This document shows, in pieces, positions 33,789-44,591 of a stretch of DNA of 64,000 bases (position 1 is its first letter; each line of letters opens with the position of its first letter). Source of the DNA: Lepus europaeus (taxonomy: Eukaryota > Chordata > Mammalia > Lagomorpha > Leporidae). The stretch spans positions 101,185,439 to 101,249,438 of the forward strand of contig NC_084850.1 of NCBI RefSeq assembly GCF_033115175.1, given 5' to 3'. The notes beneath the pieces are model-generated. The model saw nothing but the letters and a program-made list of their open reading frames with translations. It searched no databases and was not told the DNA's origin. The position numbers and the translations under genes are program-made.

Positions 33789-34221
33789 AAAAAAAATTAA
33801 AGGTTTATTTTATTTGAAAGTCAGAGTTTGCAGAGAGAGAGAGAGAGAGAGAGAATCTTCCATCCACTGATTCACTGCTCAAATGGCCACAACAGCCAGG
33901 GCTGGGCCAGGCCAAAGCCAACATCCAGGTTTCCCATGTGGGTGCAGGGGCACCAGGACTTGGGCCATCTTCTTCTGCTTTCCCACACACATCAGCAGGG
34001 AGCTGGATCAGAAGCAGAGTAGCTGGGACTCAAGCCAGAGCTCATATAGGAAACCAGTGCTGCAAGTCATGGTGACACTGGCATCCCATATGGGCACTGG
34101 TTTGTGCTATAGCTGCTCCACTTCTGATCCAGTGCGCTGCTTAATGGGCTGGGAAGAGCAACAGAAGATGGCCCAAGTATTTGGGTGTTTGGGCCCCTGC
34201 TACCCACATGGGAAACCAGAT
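33789..34221. mobile_element. Composite of two head-to-head C-SINEs, copy A of an inverted duplication
   Basis: A minus SINE (33,789-34,072) joins a plus SINE (34,073-34,221) at GCTGCAAGTCATGGTGACAC. The identical composite, including private variants, lies inverted at 36,246-37,160. Copy A stops abruptly after CCAGATGAAACTTCAA. Confidence 0.85.
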
Positions 34222-34320
34222 GAAACTTCAAGTTACTAAACCTCTCTGGGTCTCAGTTTATTCATCTGCAAAATGGGCTGATTGTACGGATTAATGGAGT
34301 AATACATGGAAAGTATGTAT
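34222..34320 (+). mobile_element. MIR fragment
   Basis: TAAACCTCTCTGGGTCTCAG then TTTATTCATCTGCAAAATGG, the standard MIR 3' half. Confidence 0.85.
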
Positions 34321-34390
34321 ACTACTTCTTCTTGCTTCTGGCTCCAGAACCCTCTTTGTAGTTCTCCCAGAAATGACATGGAGTTCTCGG

Positions 34391-34690
34391 TGCAGACATG
34401 TTGTGGTGCAGTGCCTTAAGCCGCCACCTGCAGTGCTGGCATCCCATAGCCAAGTCTTAGCTGCTCTATTTCCCATCTGTCTCCCTACTCACGCACCTGA
34501 GAAGGCAGTGGAAGATGACCCAAGTTCTTGGCCCTTGCCACCCACACGAGAGACCCCATTGGTGTTTCTAGCTCCTGGCTTCAGCCTGGCCCAGACCTGA
34601 CCATCATGGCTATTTCAGGAGTGAACCAATGGATGGAAGATGTCTGTCTCTCCCTCTCTCTCACTCTTTCAAATAAATAAATAAATCATT
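34391..34690 (+). mobile_element. C-SINE, diverged
   Basis: Plus copy ending TTTCAAATAAATAAATAAATC. Confidence 0.9.
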
Positions 34691-34700
34691 TGTTAAGTTG

Positions 34701-34770
34701 GAATTCCATTTCAAAAAGTTCATGGAAAATGGAATTTTAAAAAATGAATTTATTTTGGTACCAAAAATCT
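34701..34770. mobile_element. MITE half
   Basis: TTTCAAAAAGTTCATGGAAA then AATTTATTTTGGTACCAAAA: one arm of the palindromic MITE, cut by the next SINE. Confidence 0.7.
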
Positions 34771-35096
34771 TTTTAAAGACTTATTTATTTATTTGAAGGC
34801 AGAGTTACAGAGAAGCAGAAGCTGAGAGAGAGAGAGGTCTTCCATCTGCTGGTTCACTCCACAGATGGCTGCAATGGCTGGAACTGTGCTGATCTGAAGC
34901 CAGGAGCCAGGAGCTTCTTCTGGGTCTCCCACGCGGGTGCAGGGCCCCAAGGACTTGGGCCATCCTCCACTGCTTTCCCAGGCCATAGCAGAGAGCTGGA
35001 TTGGAACTGGAGCAGCTGGGACTTGAACCAGTGCCCATATGGGATGCCAGCACTGCAGGTAGTGGCTTTACCCACTATGCCACAGAGCCAGCCCTG
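34771..35096 (-). mobile_element. C-SINE, classic type, in the MITE
   Basis: Minus copy ending GCCACAGAGCCAGCCC. Confidence 0.93.
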
Positions 35097-35149
35097 CCTT
35101 ATTATATCTTAGGCTAGTAAAATGCTGCTCGGGTTTTTATGTTTGTTTT

Positions 35150-35449
35150 GATATTTATTTATTTATATTTGGAAGGCAGAGACGCAGAGATCTTCCATGT
35201 GCTGGTTCACTTCCCAAATGCCTGCAACAGCCAGGGAGGGTTGAGCCAGGTCGAAGCCTGAGCAGTAAAAGACAACCCGGGTCTCCCACAGGGTGACAGG
35301 GATCCCAGTAACTGAGCCCGCACCTGCTGCCTCCCAGGATGTGCATTAGCGGGAAGCTGGAACAAGCAGCAGAGCCAAGACTCGAACCCAGGCCCTCTGC
35401 TGTTGGATGTGAGTCCCAAGGAGCATCCTGGCTTGCCGAGTGCCCGCCC
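35150..35449 (-). mobile_element. Old C-SINE
   Basis: Minus copy with CAGGATGTGCATTAGCGGG and CCGAGTGCCCGCCCC. Confidence 0.87.
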
Positions 35450-35532
35450 CTGCTCAGTTTATACATTGTTTAAGCCTCCTCTTGATGAAGCAGTTCTGGT
35501 TCTCCCTGAGCTAAAGAAAAGACTTCATGGCT

Positions 35533-36186
35533 TTCTTTTAGTTTTCTTATTTATAAGGCAGAGATGCAGAGAAATAGAGATCCTCCATCAGCTGGTTCAC
35601 TTCCCAAAATGGCTAAAATAGCCAGGGCTGGGGCCAGCGCTGTGGCGCAGCGGGTTAATGCCCTGGTCTGAAGTGTCAGCATCCCATATGGGCGCCGGTT
35701 CGAGACCCGGCTGCTCCAGTTCCGATCCAGCTCTCTGGTATGACCTGAGAAAGCAATAGAAGATGGCCCAAGTCCTTGGGCCCCTGCACCCACGTAGGAG
35801 ACCCGGAAGAAGCTCCTGTCTCCTGGCTTCAGATCGGCGCGGCTTTGGATGGGCGTGGCTCCGGCCGTTGTGGCTATCTGGGGAGTCTTCCAATGGAAGA
35901 CCTTTCTCTCTGCCTTTCCTCTCTCTGTGTAATTCTGACTTTCAAATAAATAAATAATTTTAATAACTAGCCAGGGCTGGGCCAGGCCAGAGCCAGGAGC
36001 CTAGAGCTCCCTCTGGGTCTCTTCCCAAGTCCCTGAGCCATCATCTGCTGCGTCCTGGGATGTACATCAGCAAGAAACAGGCTTGGAAGTGTGGAAGTGG
36101 AGAGCTTGGGACTCAAACCAGGTAGTCCCACGAAGGATGTGGGTATCACAAGTGACAACTTAACTGCTGGGCCAAACACTCACCCC
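35533..36186 (-). mobile_element. Old C-SINE split by a SINE
   Basis: Tail half 35,533-35,632, head half 35,968-36,186 (GGGCCAAACACTCACCCC). Confidence 0.87.
35633..35967 (+). mobile_element. C-SINE, classic type, nested
   Basis: 14-bp TSD tagccagggctggg at 35,619-35,632 and 35,968-35,981. Confidence 0.95.
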
Positions 36187-36245
36187 ACCGTGACAGCCCT
36201 TAGACTTGCTTGATACGACCCCAGTGATCTTCCATTACTTCTTTC

Positions 36246-37160
36246 TTTCTTTAATGATTTATTTGAAAGGCAGAGTTACAGAAAGAGAGAGTCAGACAGA
36301 CAGATAGTCAGAGATCTTCCATCCACTGGTTCACTCCCCAAATGGCTGCAATGGCCAGGGCTGGGCCAAGCCAAAGCCAAGAACCAGAAGCTTCATCTGG
36401 TTTTCCATGTGGGTGGCAGGGGCCCAAACACCCAAACACTTGGGCCATCTTCTGTTGCTCTTCCCAGCCCATAAAACAGGGCGCTGGGCCGGTGCCATGG
36501 CTTAACAGGCTAATCCTCCGCCTTGTGGCACCAGCACACCAGGTTCTAGTCCCGGTTGGGGCGCTGGATTCTATCCCGGTTGCCCCTCTTCCAGGCCAGC
36601 TCTCTGCTATGGCCCGGGAGTGCAGTGGAGGATGGCCCAAGTGCTTGGGGCCCTGCACCCGCATGGGAGACCAGGAGAAGCACCTGGCTCCTGGCTTTGG
36701 ATCAGCGTGATGCGCCGGCCGCAGCGGCCATTGGAGGGTGAACCAACGGCAAAAAGGAAGACCTTTCTCTCTGTCTCTCTCTCTCACTATCCACTCTGCT
36801 TGTCAAAAAACAAACAAACAAACAAAAAAAAAAAAACCAAAAACAAAACAGGGCGCTGGATTGGAAGCAGAGAAGCTGGGGCACAAACCAGTGCCCATAT
36901 GGGATGCCAGTGTCGCAATGACTTGCAGCACTGGTTTCCTATAAGAGCTCTGGCTTGAGTCCCAGCTACTCTGCTTCTGATCCAGCTCCCTGCTGATGTG
37001 TGTGGGAAAGCAGAAGAAGATGGCCCAAGTCCTGGTGCCCCTGCACCCACATGGGAAACCTGGATGCTGGCTTTGGCCTGGCCCAGCCCTGGCTGTTGTA
37101 GCCATATGGGAGACAGAACCAGTGGAAGGAAGATAGCTCTCTCTGTCTTTCTCTCTGCAA
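36246..37160. mobile_element. Composite head-to-head C-SINE pair, copy B, split by a young SINE
   Basis: Inverted counterpart of 33,789-34,221, with both tails present. Left arm 36,246-36,487 (minus SINE), right arm 36,860-37,160 (plus SINE). Confidence 0.87.
36488..36844 (+). mobile_element. C-SINE, young subtype, nested in copy B
   Basis: 15-bp TSD aaaacagggcgctgg at 36,473-36,487 and 36,845-36,859; tail (CAAA)n. Confidence 0.97.
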
Positions 37161-37407
37161 CTCTTTTTTTTTTAAAGATTTGTTTTGTTTATTTGAAAGA
37201 GTTACAGAGAGAGGTAGAACCAGGAACTTATTCCAGGTCTCTCATGTGAGTGCAGGGGCCCAAGGAGTTGGACCATCTTCTACTGCTTTCCCAGGCCACA
37301 GCAGAGAGCTGGATTGGAAGTGGAGCAGCCGGGTCTCAAACTGGTGCCCATGTGGGATGCTGGCAGAAAAAGCAGCAGCTTTACCCACTCTGCCACAACG
37401 CTGGCCC
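37161..37407 (-). mobile_element. C-SINE with internal deletion
   Basis: AGGTAGAACCAGGAACTTATTC shows loss of about 70 bp between the tail and the middle. Confidence 0.9.
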
Positions 37408-37611
37408 CTGTCCCTATTTTTGTTTAATTTTTATCTATTCGGCTGTCACAGTAAGTTAAAGCCTCCTGCTTATTGTGTATTTACAGATATGCAAAGAACC
37501 TAGAATGAGATATCAGCCTTGTGATAGTGGTGGATTTTGTTCTTTGCTGCTTGTGCTTGTCTGTTTCCTATAACATACATATTTACTTTTTAAAAAGACA
37601 TTTATTTAGGG
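37408..37611. other. Unassigned DNA
   Basis: Nothing recognised. Confidence 0.35.
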
Positions 37612-37871
37612 GCTGGCGCCATGGCTCACTTGGTTAATCCTCTGTCTGCAGCGCCGGCATCCCATATGGGCGCCAGGTTCTAGTCCCGGTTGCTCCTCTT
37701 CCAGGCCAGCTCTCTGCTGTGGCCCGGGAAGGCAGTGGAGGATGGCCCAAGTGCTTGGGCCCCTGCACCCGCATGGGAGACCAGGAAGAAGCACCTGGCT
37801 CCTGGGTTCGGATCGGTGTAGCTCCGGCCGTAGCGGCCATTTGGGGAGTGAACCAACAGAAGGAAGACCTT

Positions 37872-37924
<53 letters not shown>

Positions 37925-37951
37925 CACTCTGTCAAATAAATAAAAGAAAAA
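37612..37951 (+). mobile_element. C-SINE, intermediate type, with (CT)n
   Basis: Young-like head (GGCTCACTTGGTTAATCC) with the classic GGCATCCCATATGGGCGCC block; CT repeat at 37,877-37,918. Confidence 0.93.
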
Positions 37952-38179
37952 AAAATAGATGTCCTGTTCTACCTTGAAAGACCTGTAGGGAAACCTGATC
38001 TCACCCTTGCGTGAGGGTTGTGAGGGAGGAGGTCCTAAGTTGTGTTGGCTGGGACAAAGATTTGATGTCCTGTGATTCTTTCCTGCTTACTGCCTTTCCC
38101 AGTAGACATATGGTGAACACTGCATATCTAAAAAAATCCTGCTTATATAAAATATATTCCTTCAAATTTCTCCCCTTTA
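37952..38179. other. Unassigned DNA
   Basis: Nothing recognised. Confidence 0.35.
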
Positions 38180-38507
38180 AAAAATAGATTTATTTATTTT
38201 ATTTGAGGGGTAGAGTTACAGACACTGTGAGAGGGAGAGACAGATAGAGAGGTCTTCCATCCGCTGGTTCACTCCCCAAATGGCTGCAACGGCCAGAGCT
38301 GTGCCAATCCAAAGCCAGGAGCAAGGAGCTTCTTCCGGTCTCCCACGTGGGTGCAGGGGCCCAAGGACTTGGGCCATCTTCTACTGCTTTCCCAGACCAT
38401 AGCAGAGACCTGGATGGGAAGTGGAACAGCTAGGACTGGAACTGGCACCCATATGGCATGCTGGTGTCACAAGCAGCAGCTTAACCCACTGTGCCACAAC
38501 ACTGGCC
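38180..38507 (-). mobile_element. C-SINE, classic type
   Basis: Minus copy ending GCCACAACACTGGCCC. Confidence 0.93.
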
Positions 38508-39114
38508 CATGTGGTGGGGTTTTTATTAAAAAAAAAAAAAAGTTTCAGAGCCAACAGCCAACCCAGCTTGAGCTTCAAACTGTCTTGCTCCAAAACTCAT
38601 GCACTCAACTGATGTCAAGCAGGTTTCCCTCCCAAACAGAGGCTTTGAGAACCATCACGTAATGTGGGGTTCCTCTATTGGGTAGAGCTCCCTTCTGCTC
38701 ACACATCAACTCCCGGGCTCACCAGATGTCAACAGGACAGCAGGAAGTCTCTTGATACCCAGGGAAGAGCCAGTGCCTTCTGGATCACAAAAAACCCAAT
38801 AGAGCCCCCTTCCTCCCAGGGAGCAATGGCAGTGACGCCATTGAGGAGCTTCCGCAGCCTGGCACAGGGGCAGCTGCAAAGAGATAGCACGACACGCCTC
38901 CTGCTGTCCCCGGCAAGACTCGCTGGCCAAAGGGGGTCCTTCACTGCTGTGTGGACTCAACTGTGTCTCCCAGAATTCCTAGGAGGAGGCTTCCAACGGG
39001 TTGTAGGAATGTAACATAGAGATAAAGTTTGTTTTGCTGTAAAAGATAGTGAAATCCGTATTTTTTCATAATACACATTTGTACAAGTTTTTGAAAAATT
39101 TCTCCTAGGCATGT
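38508..39114. other. SINE-free intergenic DNA
   Basis: An A13 run at 38,528 is followed by about 480 bp of moderately GC-rich sequence without recognised coding similarity. Confidence 0.4.
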
Positions 39115-39437
39115 TTTTTAAAAATTTTTATTTGAGTGGCAGAGGGAGAGAGAGAGAGAGAGAGAGAGAGCAAGCAAGCGAGCTGCCATCTGCTGGTTTA
39201 CTTCTCAGATGCTCACAATGGCTGGGGTGGCTGAAGCCAGGAGTCAGAACTCAATCCAGGTCTCCCATGTGGGTGGTAGGGTGGTAGGAACTCAATTATT
39301 TAAGCCAGGACTGCTGCCTCCCAGGGTCTGCATTAGGAGGAAGCTGGAGTCTCAGTAGGAGTGGGGAATTGAACCCAGGTATTCCAGTGTAAGAAGTAGG
39401 CATGGTAACTGGTGGGTTAAGTTGTAGGCCAAATACC
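39115..39437 (-). mobile_element. Old C-SINE with (GA)n
   Basis: Minus copy, GTCTGCATTAGGAGGAAGCTGG type. Confidence 0.85.
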
Positions 39438-39497
39438 TTTCTCTCAAAGATTTTTCCACTAGGGCAGGCATTTGGCCTAGCAGTTAAGATGTCAATT

Positions 39498-40197
39498 AGG
39501 GGCTGGTGTTTTTGTGTAGTGGGCAAAGCCGCTGCCTGCGGTGCCAGTATCCCATATGGGTACCTGTTTGAGTCCTGGCTGCTCCACTTCCCATCCAGCT
39601 CCCTGCTAATGCTCCTGGGAAAGCAATAGAATATGGCCCAAGTCCTTGGGCCCTTGCACCCACATGGGAGACCCGGAAGAAGCTGCTGGCTCCTGGCTCC
39701 TAGCTTCAGATCAGCCCAGCTCCAGCCATTGTGGCCATTTGGGGAGTAAACCAGCAGATGGAACATTCTCTTTCTCCTTCTCTCTCTCTGTAACTCTGCC
39801 TTTCAAATAAATAAATGAATCTTTTGTTTTTATTTATTTATTTTTTTTGACAGGCAGAGTGGACAGTGAGAGAGAGAGACAGAGAGAAAGGTCTTCCTTT
39901 TTGCCGTTGGTTCACCCTCCAATGGCCGCCGCGGCCGGCGCACTGCGGTTGATCCGAAGGCAGGAGCCAGGTGCTTCTCCTGGTCTCCCATGGGGTGCAG
40001 GGCCCAAGCACTTGGGCCATCCTCCACTGCACTCCTGGGCCACAGCAGAGAGCTGGCCTGGAAGAGGGGCAACCGGGACAGAATCCGGAGCCCCGACCGG
40101 GACTAGAATCCGGTGTGCCGGCGCCGCTAGGCGGAGGATTAGCCTGTTGAGCCATGGCGCCGGCCAATAAATGAATCTTTTAAAAAATAAAAAAGAT
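39498..40197 (+). mobile_element. C-SINE, classic type, second level
   Basis: Inserted with TSD tcaatta; its AAATAAATGAATCTTTT tail was in turn split by the young SINE. Confidence 0.92.
39826..40165 (-). mobile_element. C-SINE, young subtype, innermost
   Basis: 16-bp TSD aataaatgaatctttt at 39,810-39,825 and 40,166-40,181. Confidence 0.97.
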
Positions 40198-40479
40198 CAA
40201 TTACTATGTCCCATATGAGTTCCTGCGTTTGATGTCCAGTTCCAGCTCCTGACTCCAGCTTCCCACTAATGGAGACTCAGAGACAGCAGTGCTGGCTCAA
40301 GTTTGGGTTCGTGCCCCTCATATGAGAGACCTGGATTGTGATTCCAGGTCTAGGCCCCAGCTGATGGTGGCTGTTGCAGGTATTTGAGAAGCAAACCAGA
40401 GCTTGTGTATCTCTGTCTCTGTCCCTCTCTCTCTTTCTCCCTCCCTCCCTCCCTCTCAAATAAATAAAAATGAAAGGCC

Positions 40480-40555
40480 AAGATCTTAGCACCAAAATCA
40501 ACCTACCTTTTAATTCCATTTGCCATGAACTTCTGGAATTGCCCTGGTGTACAGT
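40480..40555. mobile_element. MITE half
   Basis: TTAGCACCAAAATCAACC...TTTGCCATGAACTTCTGGAA: right arm of the palindromic MITE. Confidence 0.65.
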
Positions 40556-40599
40556 TGGGTGCCACGGGTTTTCAATGTCCCCCCACCCCTGGCTCTTCC

Positions 40600-40690
40600 A
40601 GGGCAGGGTCCTATCTTAGTCACCATTGTAGCCCCAGGCCAGGCACAGGGTAGGCTCCCAGGAACCTACCTGCTCGGTCTGTAAGCACGT
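40600..40690 (+). mobile_element. L2 3'-end fragment
   Basis: GGCAGGGTCCTATCTTAGTC...TGTAGCCCCAGGCCAGGCAC matches the conserved LINE2 3' tail. Confidence 0.6.
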
Positions 40691-40831
40691 CAAAGTAAAG
40701 CAGCCTACGTACACAAATAATAATAATAAACATATAACCAGCCCAGCTGGAAGACAAACACGTATAATTGTCTGCAAGTTTAATTATGTTTTTAAAATTA
40801 ATTTTAAGACATAGTTTCATCTTTTTTTCTA

Positions 40832-41086
40832 AAATGTATTTATTCATATTTGAAAGGCAGAGAGAGAGAGAGAGAGAGATGGGAACAGATAGAGATCTTC
40901 CATCTCCTGGTTCACTGCCCCAAGGACTCTGATAATTAGGAGTAGCAGAGCCCCAAGTATTTGAGCCATCACCTGCTGCCCCCCAAGGAGTACATTAGCA
41001 AGAAGCTAGAAACAGGAGCAGAGCCAAAACTTGAACCCGGGCACTCTGGTATGGGATACGGGCATCCCAAATGGCGTGTGCCTTAT
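40832..41086 (-). mobile_element. Old C-SINE with (GA)n
   Basis: Minus copy with internal deletion; CCCCCAAGGAGTACATTAGC. Confidence 0.85.
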
Positions 41087-41192
41087 ACTTTTAATTATAT
41101 CAAAGAACTCATAGTTAATGGGAATTACCCAGTAGCTCTTAGGCGAGCTTTTAAAATGATGCACCCCTATAATTTTCACAACTTTTGATGCA

Positions 41193-41735
41193 CAGTAGTC
41201 TCACCTTCTCCGGGGTTTTACTCTGTGCAGTTTCAGCTACCTACAGACAATTGCACCTTGAAAGTATTAAATGGAAAGTTCCAGAAATAAACAATTCATA
41301 CGTTTTTGCACACTGTTTTGAGCAGCATTATGAAATCTTGTACCACCCCACGCCATCTAGCCCAGGATATGAGTCATCCCATTGTCCAGTGTATGCATGC
41401 TGCATACACTACCTACCCATTAGTCCCTTCGAGCTGTCTCGGTTATCAGACTGACCATCATGCTATTGCAGTGCTTGGGTTCAGGTAATCCTCATTTTAT
41501 TTAATAATGGTCCCAAGGCACCAGCATAGTGATGCTGGTGATTTTATTACAGAATAATTTTATAATTGCTCTATCTTATTATTTATGTTGCTATCATAGT
41601 TCTGGTGATGAATACTGCCTAATTTATCAATTAAACTTGATTATGCATATACAGGTATAGTGTCTGTGGTTTCAGGAATTCCCTGGAAGGGGGGGGTCTT
41701 GGAATTGAACTTCCACAGACAGGCGGAGACTACTG
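41193..41735 (+). mobile_element. Tigger-derived non-autonomous DNA transposon
   Basis: 10-bp perfect terminal inverted repeats CAGTAGTCTC (41,193-41,202; complement 41,726-41,735). Interior reads TTAAATGGAAAGTTCCAGAA, TCTCGGTTATCAGACTGACC and AATGGTCCCAAGGCACCAGC, the Tigger 5' UTR and start of the transposase. The rest of the transposase is deleted, followed by GTGGTTTCAGGAATTCCCTG. Confidence 0.85.
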
Positions 41736-41889
41736 GACAAGTAGTGGCTGTTGACAAGCTTGAATGTGAAGCCCTTCCGCTACAGAAACCCCAACCTGCT
41801 GCCCTCTCTCTTCTCTACTTCACCCCACCAATGGATAGGAGGCCTGCATTTATAAAGTTTTCTCGACTACCTGTAACCAGTGGTATTTG

Positions 41890-42420
41890 TACTAGTTATC
41901 TATGGGGTGTTACAGATTAGCCACAAAACTTAGCGAGTGGAAACCGCCAGCATTGATCATCCTGCGTATTCTCTGAGGGCCAGGCATCCGGGAGTGCCTG
42001 GTCTGGCCGGTTCTGTAGCAAGCTCTCCCGCGAGGCTGCAGTTGGGATGGACGTTGGGGCTCTGGTCCCACTTGAAGTCTCACTGGCGCATGAGGATCTA
42101 AGCTCACTCACATGGCTGTTGGCAGGAGGCTTGGGCTCCTCGCCATGTGGGCCATTCCATAAGAGCTGCTGGATACATCCTCACAGCATGTCACCTGGCT
42201 TTCCCCAGGGCAGCTGATCTGAGGCACAAGAAGGAAGCTGCAAAGCCTTTTAAGACCTGGTCTTGGAAGGTGTGTGCTGTCAGTCATTGCCACTGGGTTA
42301 CAATGGTCAAGGCAGTTCTCAAGGGGCGGGGGATGAATGGAAGGGTACCAAGGAATCTGTGGCCAGATTATAAACCCACATCTCACCATCTCGCAAGCTA
42401 ACTGTAATGTTATATGGCCT
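41890..42420 (-). mobile_element. Ancient MaLR-like LTR relic
   Basis: Begins GTACTAGTTATCTATGGGGTG, ACTTAGCGAGTGG, and continues GGCTGCAGTTGGGATG...CTCACTCACATGGCTGTTGGC. This is the complement of the 3' half of an MLT/MST-type LTR. The subfamily is not assigned with certainty. Confidence 0.5.
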
Positions 42421-43759
42421 AATGTCCTGAAATGTGAAGCCCCTGCATTCACATAATGTAATAACTAGTTTTGTTTGTAATGGAAAAGGACACTGACCTT
42501 ACTATGTTTTTTAAGTAAGGCCCAGGTAGCGCAAGTAGGACTCCTGCTCTGGGCCCTGACCCTGCGCTCAGGAGTACCTTCCTCAGAAGCGTCTGGAACC
42601 CCCTCTGGTGGCTGGGACTGGCCAGGGTCAGACCCTCTGAGTGAGGTCCCTCAGGTCTGGAGCAGAACCTATTTGAGTCCCAATCCTCGCCTCTCCATTT
42701 TGGAGTTTCTCTTTATCTCCCTCTCTTAGCCTCTCCCCTATGTGTGGGGTCCGAGAGCTGTCCGATCATCTCCCAGGACTCCTGCCATCTGGCAAGAGAA
42801 CTGCTCCTTCTTCTGCCCTGTGCGGTGTTTCTTTCATGAGATTGGCCATCAGGATGATGTCAACATGGTGACTTTGAGTGACTCTTACTCATGTCGTTTA
42901 CAGGACAAGATCAGGGCATTAGGCCACCAGCTAGCCACTGCTGGTCCTTGGGCTTGAGCTGCACGTGTAGGTCCCTGGATCAGTTCTCATCCATCCAACA
43001 GAGGGGCAGCCCAAAGGTGGCGGAGATGGTGGCAGGTGCCTTTCCCCTGCCGTATCTCCTGCCACCAGCACCCAGGATGCCTTAGAATCAATGTCCTGCC
43101 TTGGCTCCCATCAACGCAGTGACGTCCTACTGCCCCAGGTCAGGCTGAGGCCATGCTTAATGAGGAGTGGCCGTTCTTTGTCCAAAGGGACTTCTCATTC
43201 TGTCCCTGGGCCCCTTGCCTCTCTTCCCCCTTTGGTGGTGTGCAGCATACAGGAGGGTGGCCAAGCTTGCAATAGATCTTATCCTGGGAACACAGGGGTC
43301 CTGCGTGAGCAGACATGGGTAGAAGATGTGCTGTTCCACATGCCTGCTAAGGAGCGTCACCCAGTACATGTCGCCAGCACAGAAACTGAGCTCGCGCTCC
43401 CATTTCCCAACATGCTCTATGCCTTCTGTGCTTCTTATCCACAGAGCACAGTGACCAATTCTGAAAGTCACTGGCAGCCATTATGCACGGGCAGCCCACG
43501 GGGTGATGCGTCACCACTGGTAACCATGTAAACAGCAGTCAATTCGTGCTATGAGAGCCTGCAGAGGGAAGAAGATCTGTGTTTCTCCACGACAGACATC
43601 GTGAGAAATAACAGAGTTGCTACCCTCCCTGTGGTGAGAGAGAGGAAGTGAGCCAACACACTGGACAGTGAAGAATATAAATGACAGGTGAACAGGAAGA
43701 GATGCGGCCTGCAGACTATGAAGATTCTTCCCGTGTGACCAGGGGCCCTGTGATAGGCA
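42421..43759. other. Longest unassigned block of the intergenic region
   Basis: About 1.3 kb with no C-SINE. ORFs such as 43,091-43,531 (plus strand, 146 codons) have no recognisable domain or codon pattern. I looked for retroviral gag/pol/env motifs and saw none. Confidence 0.4.
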
Positions 43760-44590
43760 GCCTCTGAGATGGTGCCCACCTTCTGGTGTTGGTGCCTTTG
43801 TGTTATTCCCTCCCCCTTGAACGTGGCCTGGATTTGGTGACTCACTTCCTTTTTTTTTTTAAGATTTATTTATCTATTTATTTGAAAGGCAAAGTTACAG
43901 AGAGGCTGAGGCAGAGAGAGAGGTCTTCCATCCACTGGTTCACTCCCCAGATGGACTCAACGGCTAGAGCTGGGCCGATCCAGAGCCAGGAGCCTCTTCT
44001 GGGTCCTCCACGTGGGTGCAGGGGCCCAAGCACTTGGACCGAGTTCTGCTACTTTCCCAGGTGCATTAGCAGGGAGCTGGATCACAAGTAGAGCAGCCAG
44101 GTCTTGAACCGGAGCCCATATGGAATGGAGGCACTGCAGGCAGCAGCTTTACCAACTACATCACAGTGGCAGCCCCATGTGACTCACTTCTAACAAACAG
44201 AATATGGCAGAACCAAGGAGCTGAGACGGGTGAGGTTAGTTTATAAAAGACTACAGCCTCCAACTCTTCGCTTGCTGTCTCTCTCCCTGCCTCCTTCTCA
44301 CATGGGATCCCAGCCATCCTGTGGGGATGGCCACGTGAAATAAAGAGGCGCTGGAGTTGAGAGGCCACACGGAGCAGAGCGGGCTCCCTACAGTCCAGAG
44401 TGACACCATGCGCCAGCCGGTGAGCGAAGCCTTCTTGGAAACGGGCCCCGCAGCCCCATTCAAGCCTTCAGATGTTCACAACCGCAGATCCAAGCTCCTG
44501 AGAGAGCCGGAGCCACAACCATGGAGCTAAGTGGCACCCGCATTCCAGACCAGTAGAAACCGCGAGACAATAAATGCTTATGCTTTTTTC
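43760..44590 (+). mobile_element. LTR-like relic split by a SINE
   Basis: GTGTTATTCCCTCCCCCTTG, GTGACTCACTTC, AGAATATGGCAGAACCAAGG, TTATAAAAGACTACAGCC and GAGACAATAAATGC follow the order of an old mammalian LTR with a poly-A signal. Family name uncertain. Confidence 0.55.
43849..44178 (-). mobile_element. C-SINE, classic type, in the LTR-like relic
   Basis: 12-bp TSD gtgactcacttc at 43,837-43,848 and 44,179-44,190. Confidence 0.96.
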
Positions 44591-44591
44591 C

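Larger units (their letters stand above)
39463..40470 (+). mobile_element. Old C-SINE, outermost of a three-level nest
   Basis: Head GGGCAGGCATTTGGCCTAGC at 39,463-39,497; body from 40,198 (ATCAATTACTATGTCCCATA) to the AAATAAATAAAAAT tail. Confidence 0.88.

Noticed and set aside
36308-36787. 159-codon ORF on the minus strand
   Set aside because: Translation of a young SINE nested in composite SINE copy B.
38524-39005. Processed pseudogene with poly-A complement at 38,528
   Set aside because: Minus-strand translation matches no family I know, there is no poly-A signal in position, and no flanking duplication.
43091-43531. Possible endogenous retroviral gene remnant
   Set aside because: Checked for protease, RT, integrase and envelope motifs; none visible. 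The nearby LTR-like sequence alone does not support it.
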